From positions 3,721,860-3,785,859 of the forward strand of contig NZ_KQ947475.1 in NCBI RefSeq assembly GCF_001506075.1: a stretch of 64,000 bases of DNA, read 5' to 3'. This stretch comes from Vibrio sp. MEBiC08052. GTDB taxonomy: Bacteria > Pseudomonadota > Gammaproteobacteria > Enterobacterales > Vibrionaceae. A model generated the notes under the pieces. It saw nothing but the letters and a program-made list of their open reading frames with translations. It was not told the origin of the DNA and ran no database searches. Below, piece by piece: positions 1 through 7,596 of the stretch. Made by a program: the position numbers and the translations under genes. Every line of letters begins with the position of its first letter. Position 1 is the stretch's first letter.

Positions 1-456
1 GAAAGGTTATTTTTGGAATGGGAGTAACAGGGAAGCTCGCTTGAGATGATTAAATCGTGGTTTGGTGTGACCAATAGTAAATCTGCTGGTTTGGTGCGCA
101 ATCCCGTTCTTCGATTTCATTAGCATCTCCGACTGCGCCCCAGGTACTTTTTCAAGGCCGAAAAAGTACCCCAAAAGGCCTAGGTTTAAGTTCAGCGCAC
201 GTAATCAGGGTCGCTTTTATTCGCTCCTGCCCACGAAAAGCTTAAAATTCGTTCCTGAATTTTACCCTGAGAACATCGATCAATTTGGCTTTTTAAAAAG
301 ATTTCACTCTATTCAAATTAACCACCCAACCAAGAAAACCATTCAAGGAAGAATGATTAAGCTTTTCCGGGCAGGACGCCCGTAAAAGCCGGTTCTGGAC
401 AACGAACGAACAAGCTAATAAAAAAGAGCTTCTGGTTAATCTTGCATCTTGGCAAG
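1..456. other. Non-coding flank with two hairpins
   Basis: I see no convincing gene here. Two inverted repeats stand out. One at 143-170 is a perfect 11-bp stem (GGTACTTTTTC and its complement) with a 6-base loop. The other at 361-389 pairs GCTTTT-CGGGC with GCCCG-AAAAGC around a 5-base loop with one mismatch. Neither has a clean T-run, so they are not obvious terminators. The short reading frames crossing this stretch have no family resemblance. Confidence 0.5.
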
Positions 457-570
457 AGTAACTGGCGCACTGGGCACGAATGCCACTGAAACCGCAGAAA
501 GGAATTGTGCGTCATATTTCGGGGCCGGAGGTTGGAATCCAACAACAATGGCTGCTCTCAAGCCCCGAAA
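457..570 (+). repeat. Structured repeat element, copy 1
   Basis: This 114-bp element is clearly related to 21972-22097, in the same orientation. Both share the opening block AGTAACTGGCGCAC, a central CTGAAA block, GTGCGTCA, AACAATGG and the closing block CTCAAGCCCCG. It folds as two stems: 464-470 with 507-513 (7 bp, one G-T pair) and 517-525 with 562-570 (TTTCGGGGC/GCCCCGAAA, perfect 9 bp), with a small GTTGG-AAT-CCAAC hairpin inside. It ends 21 bases before the stop codon of the minus-strand gene at 592. I do not recognise the family; it does not have attC end structure. Confidence 0.65.
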
Positions 571-591
571 CATCGACCATGACGAGCAGCG

Positions 592-2121
592 CTACTTCTC
601 CGTCGATATCTTGTTCGTAATCCACTGGTATGTTTCATCTGCACTTAACTGTGTCTCTAAGTTTTTCAGCGTTGCCCGATGGTTGTCATCAAAGGCTGGC
701 AACTGATGATTCATGAAATCAAGCGCTGATTCTCCCGCTGCGGGTTGTTGGCCTGCGCCTTTTAAGATGCTCAGCGCAGCGTTCTGGAGTAAATTTTGCG
801 TGATCCCCATGGTTTTAGATAGCTCAGCCGTGGCAAGGGGCGTGGTGTTTGGCACTGAAGCGAAGGTTGCGATTGATGAGACAATGTTTTGTTTGACCCA
901 CTCCAAGGCTTCTTCTGGCTTGTCTGTTTGAGACAAATCCCATGTAACAAAGGGAGAATCCGTACAAATGCCAACACCAATTTTTTCGAACAAGCTGTTT
1001 TCTTCTACGACAGAAGGGTTTTGACTATCTGCATCGACAATGCCAAGGTAGCTGGCTCGTAATGTCGGGGGAAAATCGAATGTCATCTCGCCGATATCTT
1101 CAGTGAGTTTCAGTTTAAACATCACTTTCAGTGCTTTCACATCGGGAGAGTCGCCTAGAAGCCGTTCCAAATTTTCTATGACGACACGCAATAAATCTTG
1201 GTTGAGTGTCTTTCTCCTCAATAAGGTATGGGCAGCAAACAGCCCAACGATAGGATTAGCAAATTTACCACTGAGCGCGATGCGCATCGATTGACCTGAC
1301 AACCCTTGCGTCCCGGCGATCAACGAAGTTGTCATGATTTCCGTTGAGGCGAGGGTCTGGTCTTGAGGATCGAAACCTAAAGACCTGTCAGCCATCAGCA
1401 GCCGGAGACTGTCATAAGCGATCTGCCCCTTTGTGTATAAACTGAATATCTGTGTTTGAAAACGGTCGGTTAACCATATCGGTATCGCCCGCTGTTGTGC
1501 CGGTTGTTCTCCAATCTGTTGTTCAATCAACTCTACAATATAGCCGCCTTGACGTAGTGCCAGAGAAAAGCCGAGCCAGCCCTGACTCTCATTTTGAATC
1601 GTGGCATGTATCCTTGAATCAAATACTACGTTGTTATCTTCCCCTGAAATTCGAAAGTAGGCGCGGATAGGCTGTGCCTGCGCCTGATTGATCGTTCGAA
1701 TCATGAATACGAGATTGGGTTGGTTTGTATGATCAGTCGATGTTTCTTTACTTGACGTTTCTTGACTTAATGCCGCTGCCGCTTGCTCATAGTAATGATG
1801 CGATGTGATTGTATTTGATAGCGGAACAGCACTATAGACCTCTGGTTGAGGCGCTAGCGTTGAAATATCTTTATTTAACCTGACGGCCATCGATTGGGTT
1901 TGCCCGCCTAACTTACCTTCCACCTGATAAATGCCTTTTGGGAGTGTCAGTGTCACGGAATTGCTATAGGAGTCGATGACCTGTATCGATCTGTTTTGGG
2001 TCCGTTCCAATTTCGGGTCATCCGCCATCATGGCGACGACCTCACCAAAACCGTCGTAAAGTGTTATTTGTAACTCCGGATGGTTCAGGGTAATGGTTAA
2101 ATTGTGGTTAGAATTTGACAT
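592..2121 (-). CDS. Unknown beta-rich protein, third gene of caspase operon
   Basis: A 509-residue protein that I do not recognise. Residues about 1-90 look like a beta-sandwich (alternating short hydrophobic strands ending in a PKGIYQVEGKL turn). A polar Ser/Thr-rich linker follows around 115-135, then a second beta-rich block to about 215, then a mostly helical C-terminal half with no catalytic motif I can name. There is no signal peptide or membrane segment. Its start codon lies inside the 3' end of the caspase-like gene (14-base overlap), so the two are translationally coupled. The partnership suggests a substrate, regulator or targeting partner of the protease, but that is inference from position only. 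Confidence 0.85.
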   Translation of the reverse strand: MSNSNHNLTITLNHPELQITLYDGFGEVVAMMADDPKLERTQNRSIQVIDSYSNSVTLTLPKGIYQVEGKLGGQTQSMAVRLNKDISTLAPQPEVYSAVPLSNTITSHHYYEQAAAALSQETSSKETSTDHTNQPNLVFMIRTINQAQAQPIRAYFRISGEDNNVVFDSRIHATIQNESQGWLGFSLALRQGGYIVELIEQQIGEQPAQQRAIPIWLTDRFQTQIFSLYTKGQIAYDSLRLLMADRSLGFDPQDQTLASTEIMTTSLIAGTQGLSGQSMRIALSGKFANPIVGLFAAHTLLRRKTLNQDLLRVVIENLERLLGDSPDVKALKVMFKLKLTEDIGEMTFDFPPTLRASYLGIVDADSQNPSVVEENSLFEKIGVGICTDSPFVTWDLSQTDKPEEALEWVKQNIVSSIATFASVPNTTPLATAELSKTMGITQNLLQNAALSILKGAGQQPAAGESALDFMNHQLPAFDDNHRATLKNLETQLSADETYQWITNKISTEK

Positions 2122-3106
2122 GTTCGTCTCCTTCTCTTATCGCAATGTTGGAACCATCGACACCGTCACATAACAGATGTATGCCAGCCCCCAGAGGTAA
2201 GCTCACCGGTTGCTCTGTCGCGACAATTGTTTTCAAAACACTATCTTCAGGCCCAATGACATCGATGTTTCTGCCAACTTTGGCTGTGCTAAACGCAATG
2301 ACGACTTTTCTTGAGGGCAGCGCGTCACCAAAAATAGGTTCATTTTCACTGATAAAACTGATATCCACTTCTGGTATCTGAGTCTTCCCGTCGTTTTCTG
2401 CCAAAGCTCTGGTTCGATTCTCAACATATTGCTTCAGACGTTTTGCCGGTACACCGCCTTGAGTTTGGGCGGCATTGCCATTGAGTGCTTCCAGAAGGGC
2501 TTGGGTGAAGTATCCCCTGACGTCTGAGCTATCGATATCATTTTCCGCTTCATAAGCGGCATTTTGGTACTCTGTGGAATAAGCGATCATGCGTCTTTCA
2601 TGACCAGAGAGTTGATCGGGTTTGGGACGGCCTAAAGAGGATGCTGCGCCTTTGCTATTACTGAGTCTGACCCGGCAACAGTCAAAAAAGCAGACAATCT
2701 CTTCAAAGCGCCCGGTGCCAGCCAAAAGTTCATAGTAAGCCTCCGAATCCAGCGCGGCATTGCGTCTGATATGCGACCAAACAGATAAACACAAGTCTGC
2801 GCCCATACTGCTGCTAGCCAGACCGTGTCCGCTGAAATATAAGTAAAAGCGGCGCACTTGATTACTCCCAATACGGTCAAATAACTCGACAAGTGCAACA
2901 TCAATATCTTCTTGAATCGGCTTATTGGCGTCGGCAGAAGACACAATGAGTCGTCTGTTTTCTTGAGGAAGACCGCCACCATTGTTGGTATCGGTCAGCC
3001 AGTTATCGAACTTTTTCGCATCGTTGATAGCGCCACTTAAATTCTTGAATCCAGGATAGTGGTTAATACCAACGACTAAACCATAGTCATCTGGGTACGT
3101 TGCCAT
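2108..3106 (-). CDS. Caspase-like (peptidase C14 family) protease
   Basis: A 332-residue caspase/metacaspase-fold protein. The N-terminus has the typical first strand (YGLVVGINHYPGF, residues 8-20) followed by the NDAKKFDNWL helix. The catalytic histidine is H94 in YLYFSGHG, and the catalytic cysteine is C144 in FFDCCR (D-C-C form of the D-x-C motif). After the protease core (to about 245) there is a short beta-rich C-terminal domain. The start lies 5 bases beyond the stop of the hydrolase gene, so its ribosome site sits inside that gene; its own end overlaps the next gene by 14 bases. Bacterial members often act as protease switches in abortive-infection or self-killing operons, but no activator domain is fused here. 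The family call is firm; substrate and trigger are unknown. Confidence 0.9.
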   Translation of the reverse strand: MATYPDDYGLVVGINHYPGFKNLSGAINDAKKFDNWLTDTNNGGGLPQENRRLIVSSADANKPIQEDIDVALVELFDRIGSNQVRRFYLYFSGHGLASSSMGADLCLSVWSHIRRNAALDSEAYYELLAGTGRFEEIVCFFDCCRVRLSNSKGAASSLGRPKPDQLSGHERRMIAYSTEYQNAAYEAENDIDSSDVRGYFTQALLEALNGNAAQTQGGVPAKRLKQYVENRTRALAENDGKTQIPEVDISFISENEPIFGDALPSRKVVIAFSTAKVGRNIDVIGPEDSVLKTIVATEQPVSLPLGAGIHLLCDGVDGSNIAIREGDEHVKF

Positions 3107-3111
3107 TGAAT

Positions 3112-4539
3112 CTAGTCCTCTTGCAGTAGTTTATTGATACTACTGATGGTTGCTTCGTCATCGTCAAAGTCTCCGTGTGTTTCTGATGTCGTGATAAGTG
3201 GTGCCACTGCCCCCGGGTTTAACTCGCTACTATTGGAAAGAATTAAGCGGTTATCCTCACTCATGAAAGCTCTGACTTTGGCGAAAGCATTTTCTTTGTA
3301 TTGTTCTGGCTGGCTGATATATCGCGCCATGCCAATGATGGGCATATCATCTTTTCCTTCAAGGACACCGGAGATGAAGTAGAGTAGCGAGCGGGTATAA
3401 ACGTAGGGAACCAGTATGTCATTACATTCATATTGGTCACTCATGGTGTACATTTTGAAGGATTGGTAGAAGTTCGGTTGGGGGAGAATGTGTTGTATAA
3501 ATAAATCGTATCTGGCTGCCGGAGCCAGAAAAATTAAGTTGCGGATATCGAGTGATTGTTGGCGTTGTTTCATCGCTTTGAACAGGTGGCAGATGGCTAT
3601 GGCCCCGGCACTATGGCCAACGATGTCAATTTTAATATGATGCTGTTGTTGTAAGGTGATGAGTTTTTCGAGGAGATATGTGCCTGCATGTTGTTCGACG
3701 CCGGTGAGATTGGTATTCTCTTGCCACATTTCTTGGGCTGATAATTTCATGCCTCCCCAGACCCATTCACCGACATCGGCTAGGTAATATTGTTGCAGGA
3801 TTTCTTCAACGATGGTGGGGTATAAACCGTGATGTGTCCCATTTGTGAAACGTCTGATAACTTGCACAGTCAGCTTGGCTAAGTCTTTAATCAGTTTAAC
3901 GGAGATCCCTCTCGCTTGCCCTCTTGAGGTTTGCGGTCCGGTTATTTTCTGTGCATTGTAACCGGTGAGCATCCCGCTGATTTGAGGGTCAGTCATATCG
4001 ATTTCTGTTTCAAGCTCTGCTTCGACTTCATCGATAAGATTATCTAGCTCCATTTCTGTCAGGGAAAAATCAGCGCCTCTCGAGCCTTGAGGAAGTGTCT
4101 GCGTTAAATTCTCAAAGGGTCTTTCTTTACTGAGCTCATCGAGTATTTCAGCATCTGTAAGCTCTTTGGACCCCCTTGCTCCTATTTGAAAGTCTTCAGG
4201 AAGGTATTTACTTGCTTTTTTGACGACCCAGAACACGAGCTTTTTAAAGAGCTTCGTTTTGTAGACATCGGTTATACGATCTTGGACTGTTTCTAACAGA
4301 CCTGTTTCCCAGACAATGGTTAATGGGTGCGCACCTTTATAGCTATTGGAAAGCTTTTCGGCGATTTGCATGCCGACGGCTTCTTTATTTAATCCACCAT
4401 GAAAATGAATCACTAGCTTATCTTGGGTTTTTAAGTGCTCAATGAGAGCATCTACATCTTCTGGGGTTGAATAGTGCTTGCCAGTTTTACGAAATGTGCC
4501 GGCATCTCCGACGTTCAAGTAATTCAGTTTAGAAAACAT
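3112..4539 (-). CDS. Alpha/beta hydrolase (lipase-like), first gene of caspase operon
   Basis: A 475-residue serine hydrolase counted from the ATG at 4539, chosen because AGAGGA lies 7 bases upstream; an ATG 30 bases earlier lacks a good site. The oxyanion region is HFHGGL (45-50), the nucleophile is Ser310 in GHSAG, and a likely catalytic His455 sits in ETHGDFDDD near the C-terminus; an acid residue is probable in the SDQYECND loop (about 367-374). Between strand 2 and the nucleophile there is a long insertion (about 105-250), very acidic around 155-185, with no family I know. Such an insert could be a lid or a protease-cleaved control segment. There is no signal peptide, so it acts in the cytoplasm or at the inner face of the membrane. 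It leads the three-gene operon. Confidence 0.85.
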   Translation of the reverse strand: MFSKLNYLNVGDAGTFRKTGKHYSTPEDVDALIEHLKTQDKLVIHFHGGLNKEAVGMQIAEKLSNSYKGAHPLTIVWETGLLETVQDRITDVYKTKLFKKLVFWVVKKASKYLPEDFQIGARGSKELTDAEILDELSKERPFENLTQTLPQGSRGADFSLTEMELDNLIDEVEAELETEIDMTDPQISGMLTGYNAQKITGPQTSRGQARGISVKLIKDLAKLTVQVIRRFTNGTHHGLYPTIVEEILQQYYLADVGEWVWGGMKLSAQEMWQENTNLTGVEQHAGTYLLEKLITLQQQHHIKIDIVGHSAGAIAICHLFKAMKQRQQSLDIRNLIFLAPAARYDLFIQHILPQPNFYQSFKMYTMSDQYECNDILVPYVYTRSLLYFISGVLEGKDDMPIIGMARYISQPEQYKENAFAKVRAFMSEDNRLILSNSSELNPGAVAPLITTSETHGDFDDDEATISSINKLLQED

Positions 4540-4735
4540 GTGATTATCCTCTGTATTAAACAAAGGCATAACGACGTTTTACGGATAAAACATATGCGAT
4601 GTTGTGTTATGAAACTTGCATATTCGTTAAATTTAGTTTAGTCCATTCTCAGTTGAGCATCCGTTTTTCTGTGTCGTTTTGAATGGGTGAATTCCCAGAG
4701 CTCTATACACTTTTGGTTGAAAATTAAAAAAGAAG

Positions 4736-4891
4736 CCGATGAAGTTGATTGAGGAACTCTCTAAAGAGCGCTTGGACTATCTTGAAGATGAATTAGGTGA
4801 TGTTCTGTGGGATATTTAAATGCGGTTTTGTCTCTGCAATTGAAAATGGCATGTCATGGGATGACATCAAACAAAAGCAGAAATTGGCCTA
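4736..4891 (+). pseudogene. Remnant resembling a MazG-type pyrophosphohydrolase
   Basis: Reading from about 4739 gives a segment with the acidic MazG signature shape (ERLDYLEDELGDVLWDI), which stops at 4819. Shifting frame there continues with a plausible tail (IENGMSWDDIKQKQKLA). MazG-like enzymes hydrolyse nucleoside triphosphates using exactly such E-x-x-E/D clusters before an LGDVLW helix. Only a short core remains, with a frameshift and no good start, so it would be dead. The match is by eye over about 25 residues. Confidence 0.35.
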
Positions 4892-5068
4892 AAAACGAGC
4901 AGTCATCGGCATGTACAACAAACGAGTATGGTGTATCTCTGACTCAATCCGCGCCAAATAACCCAGTTGCAGACGGCAGGTTAAGCGGAGTTTTCAAAGG
5001 CATTGTCGGGACTGGCTCCGGCATTATGGTTCATGGTGCAAAAACGGTTTAATTTTTCGAAAGTGAGC

Positions 5069-5161
5069 ATGATTGTAAATATTGTGGGCGGTCTTTATCT
5101 GCTGTATTTATCGGGTGCATCCGCTCTGGATTTCAGCCATGAACTAAGTGTTTCGGTGTGA
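5069..5161 (+). pseudogene. Possible LysE/RhtB permease fragment
   Basis: A 30-codon frame encodes a hydrophobic stretch (VNIVGGLYLLYLSGASAL) that resembles the helix following the loop of LysE/RhtB-type amino-acid exporters (KxxGAxYLLYLG). Nothing before or after continues the family. It is most simply a leftover of a deleted gene. Weak call. Confidence 0.2.
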
Positions 5162-5263
5162 TGGTCAACGCATGCCATTTTCGTTTCACTCAAGTTTGGT
5201 ACTTGCTCGTCGCATCTTAACGCTGTTCTATTTTTGGATTTACGTCAGTTGATAAAGGAAATT

Positions 5264-6247
5264 ATGAAAAAAATCATATTATGTTTTTTGTGTTGTTTCA
5301 GTCCGGCAAGTTTTGCCGCGATAGGGATCGCTGAAGAGAGTTACCACGATCTTGCAAGGCAGAGGACCATTGCGGTTAAGTTCTTCTATCCGACAGCAAT
5401 GACGGCACCGGAGAACGTTTTTGCTGAAAATGCGGCTTTCTATGGATTTAAGGCTGCAAAGGACGCAGCCCCAAAGGGTAAGCGTTTACCGCTATACATC
5501 CTTGTTCACGGCACGTCAGGGAATTGGAAGAATCTATCATGGCTGGGAAGCCATCTGGCGGAGCAAGGTGCTTTCGTTGTGTCAGCAAATCATCCCGGTT
5601 ATACCACAGGACAAGCGACCCCTGAGCGCGTGCTGAGAATGTGGGAGCAACCGCGAGATATCTCTTTTCTGATCGAGCAGATACTCTCAGGTGATTACGC
5701 TAAATACATAGACAAAGATAATATATCGGTTATCGGCTACTCTCTTGGCGGCTATACAGCACTGGCATTAGCCGGGGCAAGATTCGATATTTCGGGGTAT
5801 CAGGCATACTGTCATCAACACCATGATGACTCATGCAACTACTACAAAAACACGTTTGATGGTCTTTCTCAACAAGAACACCGCCTAATCTCCGGAGATT
5901 ACCGAGATAAACGAATCACACACGCAATTGCCGTCGCGCCCGGCTATGTGCCTGCGATATTGCCGCAATCATTAGAGACCTTGTCAGCTCAAACCGTGAT
6001 CGTCGGTGGTGAACTCGATGAGACGATTCCGCCAAAGTTACAAATTCTCCCTTATATAACGACTCACCAGAACCGACTGACTTACAAAGAAATCAAAGGC
6101 GCATCGCACTTTAGTTTTATGCAAAATTGCAAACCTCAAGCCCTTAAAATCTTGGCTGAGGAGGGGGCTGCTTTTGTTTGCCAAGAAGCAGGTAGCGTTG
6201 ATCGAACATCAATTCATCAAGCGTTACTTGAAGTCATCAATCAATAG
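5264..6247 (+). CDS. Secreted alpha/beta hydrolase (dienelactone hydrolase-like)
   Basis: 327 residues from the ATG at 5264, chosen because AAAGGA lies a few bases upstream and the protein then begins with a signal peptide (MKKIILCFLCCFSPASFA, cleavage before AIG). The mature part is an alpha/beta hydrolase: oxyanion loop HGTSGNW (about 83-89), nucleophile Ser in GYSLGGY (about 165-171), acid in GGELDE (about 254-259), and His in GASHFSF (about 287-293). The family covers periplasmic esterases, PAF-acetylhydrolase-like and dienelactone hydrolase-like enzymes. Three cysteines in the lid region (YCHQHHDDSCNYY) and near the C-terminus may form disulfides. Monocistronic. Substrate unknown. Confidence 0.85.
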   Translation: MKKIILCFLCCFSPASFAAIGIAEESYHDLARQRTIAVKFFYPTAMTAPENVFAENAAFYGFKAAKDAAPKGKRLPLYILVHGTSGNWKNLSWLGSHLAEQGAFVVSANHPGYTTGQATPERVLRMWEQPRDISFLIEQILSGDYAKYIDKDNISVIGYSLGGYTALALAGARFDISGYQAYCHQHHDDSCNYYKNTFDGLSQQEHRLISGDYRDKRITHAIAVAPGYVPAILPQSLETLSAQTVIVGGELDETIPPKLQILPYITTHQNRLTYKEIKGASHFSFMQNCKPQALKILAEEGAAFVCQEAGSVDRTSIHQALLEVINQ

Positions 6248-6304
6248 AAAACAACATGATAGCGTTCTGATTTAGGTGAGATTTACACTGAGAATGGCCC
6301 CCGG

Positions 6305-6328
6305 CAAAAGAGCGGGCGAGGCCCGCTC
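6305..6328 (-). terminator. pyrC terminator
   Basis: On the minus strand a perfect 8-bp GC-rich hairpin (GAGCGGGC, loop CTC, GCCCGCTC) is followed by TTTT, just downstream of the pyrC stop. This is a classic intrinsic terminator. Confidence 0.8.
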
Positions 6329-6335
6329 AACAGAC

Positions 6336-7376
6336 TCAAACTGAGGTGTCGGATTTTACCTGCCATGCGATCGTTTCACCTGCCCGGATTGGCACCACGG
6401 TTTCGCTGCCGAATGGCATCACTTCAGGGACTTGCCAAGGGGTTTTGACCAGCGTGATGGTGTCGGTATTCCGTGGTAAGCCGTAGAAATCCGGCCCATG
6501 GTGGCTGGCAAACCCTTCGAGATAGTCCAGTTTACCGGCTTGTTCAAAGACTTCTGCATACAGTTCAATCGCGGCGTGAGCCGTATAAGAGCCCGCACAG
6601 CCACACGCATTTTCTTTATTTGCTTTGGTGTGGGGGGCGGAATCGGTGCCGAGGAAGAACTTCGGATTGCCGGATGTGGCCGCTTGAATCAACGCTTGTT
6701 GATGCGTATTGCGTTTGAGAATCGGCAAACAGTAATAGTGAGGCTTGATACCACCGACCAACATATGATTGCGGTTATACAACAGATGATGCGCGGTGAT
6801 TGTCGCAGCCACATTGGGGCCGGTCTGCTCGACAAATCTGACCGCATCCGCGGTGGTAATGTGTTCAACGACGATCTTCAATTCAGGGAAATCGCGCACA
6901 ATCGGTGCCAGTACATCGCTCAGAAACGTCGCTTCCCGATCAAAAATATCAACCTCATGGCGGGTGACTTCACCGTGGATCAACAGCAACATACCCACGT
7001 CTTGCATGGTTTTGAGTACGGGATAAATGGTGTTGACGGCGGTGACGCCCGAATCGGAATTGGTGGTCGCACCGGCCGGATACAGTTTAGCGGCAACGAC
7101 GCCGGATGATTTGGCCTGCTGAATGATTTCAGGCGTGGTGTTATCGGTTAAATACAGTGACATCAGGGGGGTGAATCCGGGGCGGGGCTGAGCGTCCATA
7201 ATCCGTTGCCGGTAAGCCTGAGCCATTGCGGGTGTGGTGGTCGGTGGAACCGTGTTGGGCATAATCAGGGCGCGGCCGTTATAGCGACTGATATCTCTGA
7301 CTGTGTCTGGCAAAACGTCTCCGTCCCGGAGGTGTACGTGCCAGTCATCGGGGCGGGTCAGCGTGAGTATTGTCAT
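6336..7376 (-). CDS. pyrC: Dihydroorotase
   Basis: A 346-residue class II dihydroorotase that cyclises N-carbamoyl-aspartate to dihydroorotate in pyrimidine synthesis. The two-zinc site is visible: H13 and H15 in DDWHVHLRDG, the carboxylated lysine K97 in AAKLYPAG, histidines in LIHGEV and VEHITT, and the aspartate in GTDSAPH. Length matches the enterobacterial and vibrio enzyme. The gene stands alone, followed by its own terminator. The upstream gap of about 220 bases is shared with the divergent MOSC gene. Confidence 0.97.
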   Translation of the reverse strand: MTILTLTRPDDWHVHLRDGDVLPDTVRDISRYNGRALIMPNTVPPTTTPAMAQAYRQRIMDAQPRPGFTPLMSLYLTDNTTPEIIQQAKSSGVVAAKLYPAGATTNSDSGVTAVNTIYPVLKTMQDVGMLLLIHGEVTRHEVDIFDREATFLSDVLAPIVRDFPELKIVVEHITTADAVRFVEQTGPNVAATITAHHLLYNRNHMLVGGIKPHYYCLPILKRNTHQQALIQAATSGNPKFFLGTDSAPHTKANKENACGCAGSYTAHAAIELYAEVFEQAGKLDYLEGFASHHGPDFYGLPRNTDTITLVKTPWQVPEVMPFGSETVVPIRAGETIAWQVKSDTSV

Positions 7377-7596
7377 GAAAGATTTCCACCTTTATCTCTG
7401 ATACTGAAATGTCAGCTCACCAGCGTTGATTCGGGGTGGTGAACTGAGTGAATGCGTGTGAATCATAGAAGAAAAAGTAATCCTTTTCATCTATTAAATC
7501 CGGGGGCTTTAATAAAATCCGGCGGTTGCGCTTGGATGCTCGATTTATCATGATATGCTTATCCGCTATTACTTCAAAACCAAGGAAAGCAACAGC

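Larger units (their letters stand above)
4540..5263. other. Gene-poor gap with decayed gene fragments
   Basis: This stretch separates the caspase operon from the secreted hydrolase. It contains the leader of the operon on the minus strand and two short stretches resembling remnants of genes on the plus strand (listed separately). The frame from 4807 to 5052 has no recognisable family and begins inside the first remnant in another frame, so I do not call it a gene. Confidence 0.5.

Noticed and set aside
457..570. Integron attC site
   Set aside because: The ends lack the TAAC/GTTA core pairing found in the true sites at 23396-23528 and 23709-23802, so the repeat is a different element.
4807..5052. 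81-residue gene beside the caspase operon
   Set aside because: It begins inside the MazG-like remnant in another frame and resembles no family.
6498..7109. 203-residue open frame antisense to pyrC
   Set aside because: It is fully antisense to pyrC, whose catalytic residues are intact, and has no start site or family resemblance.
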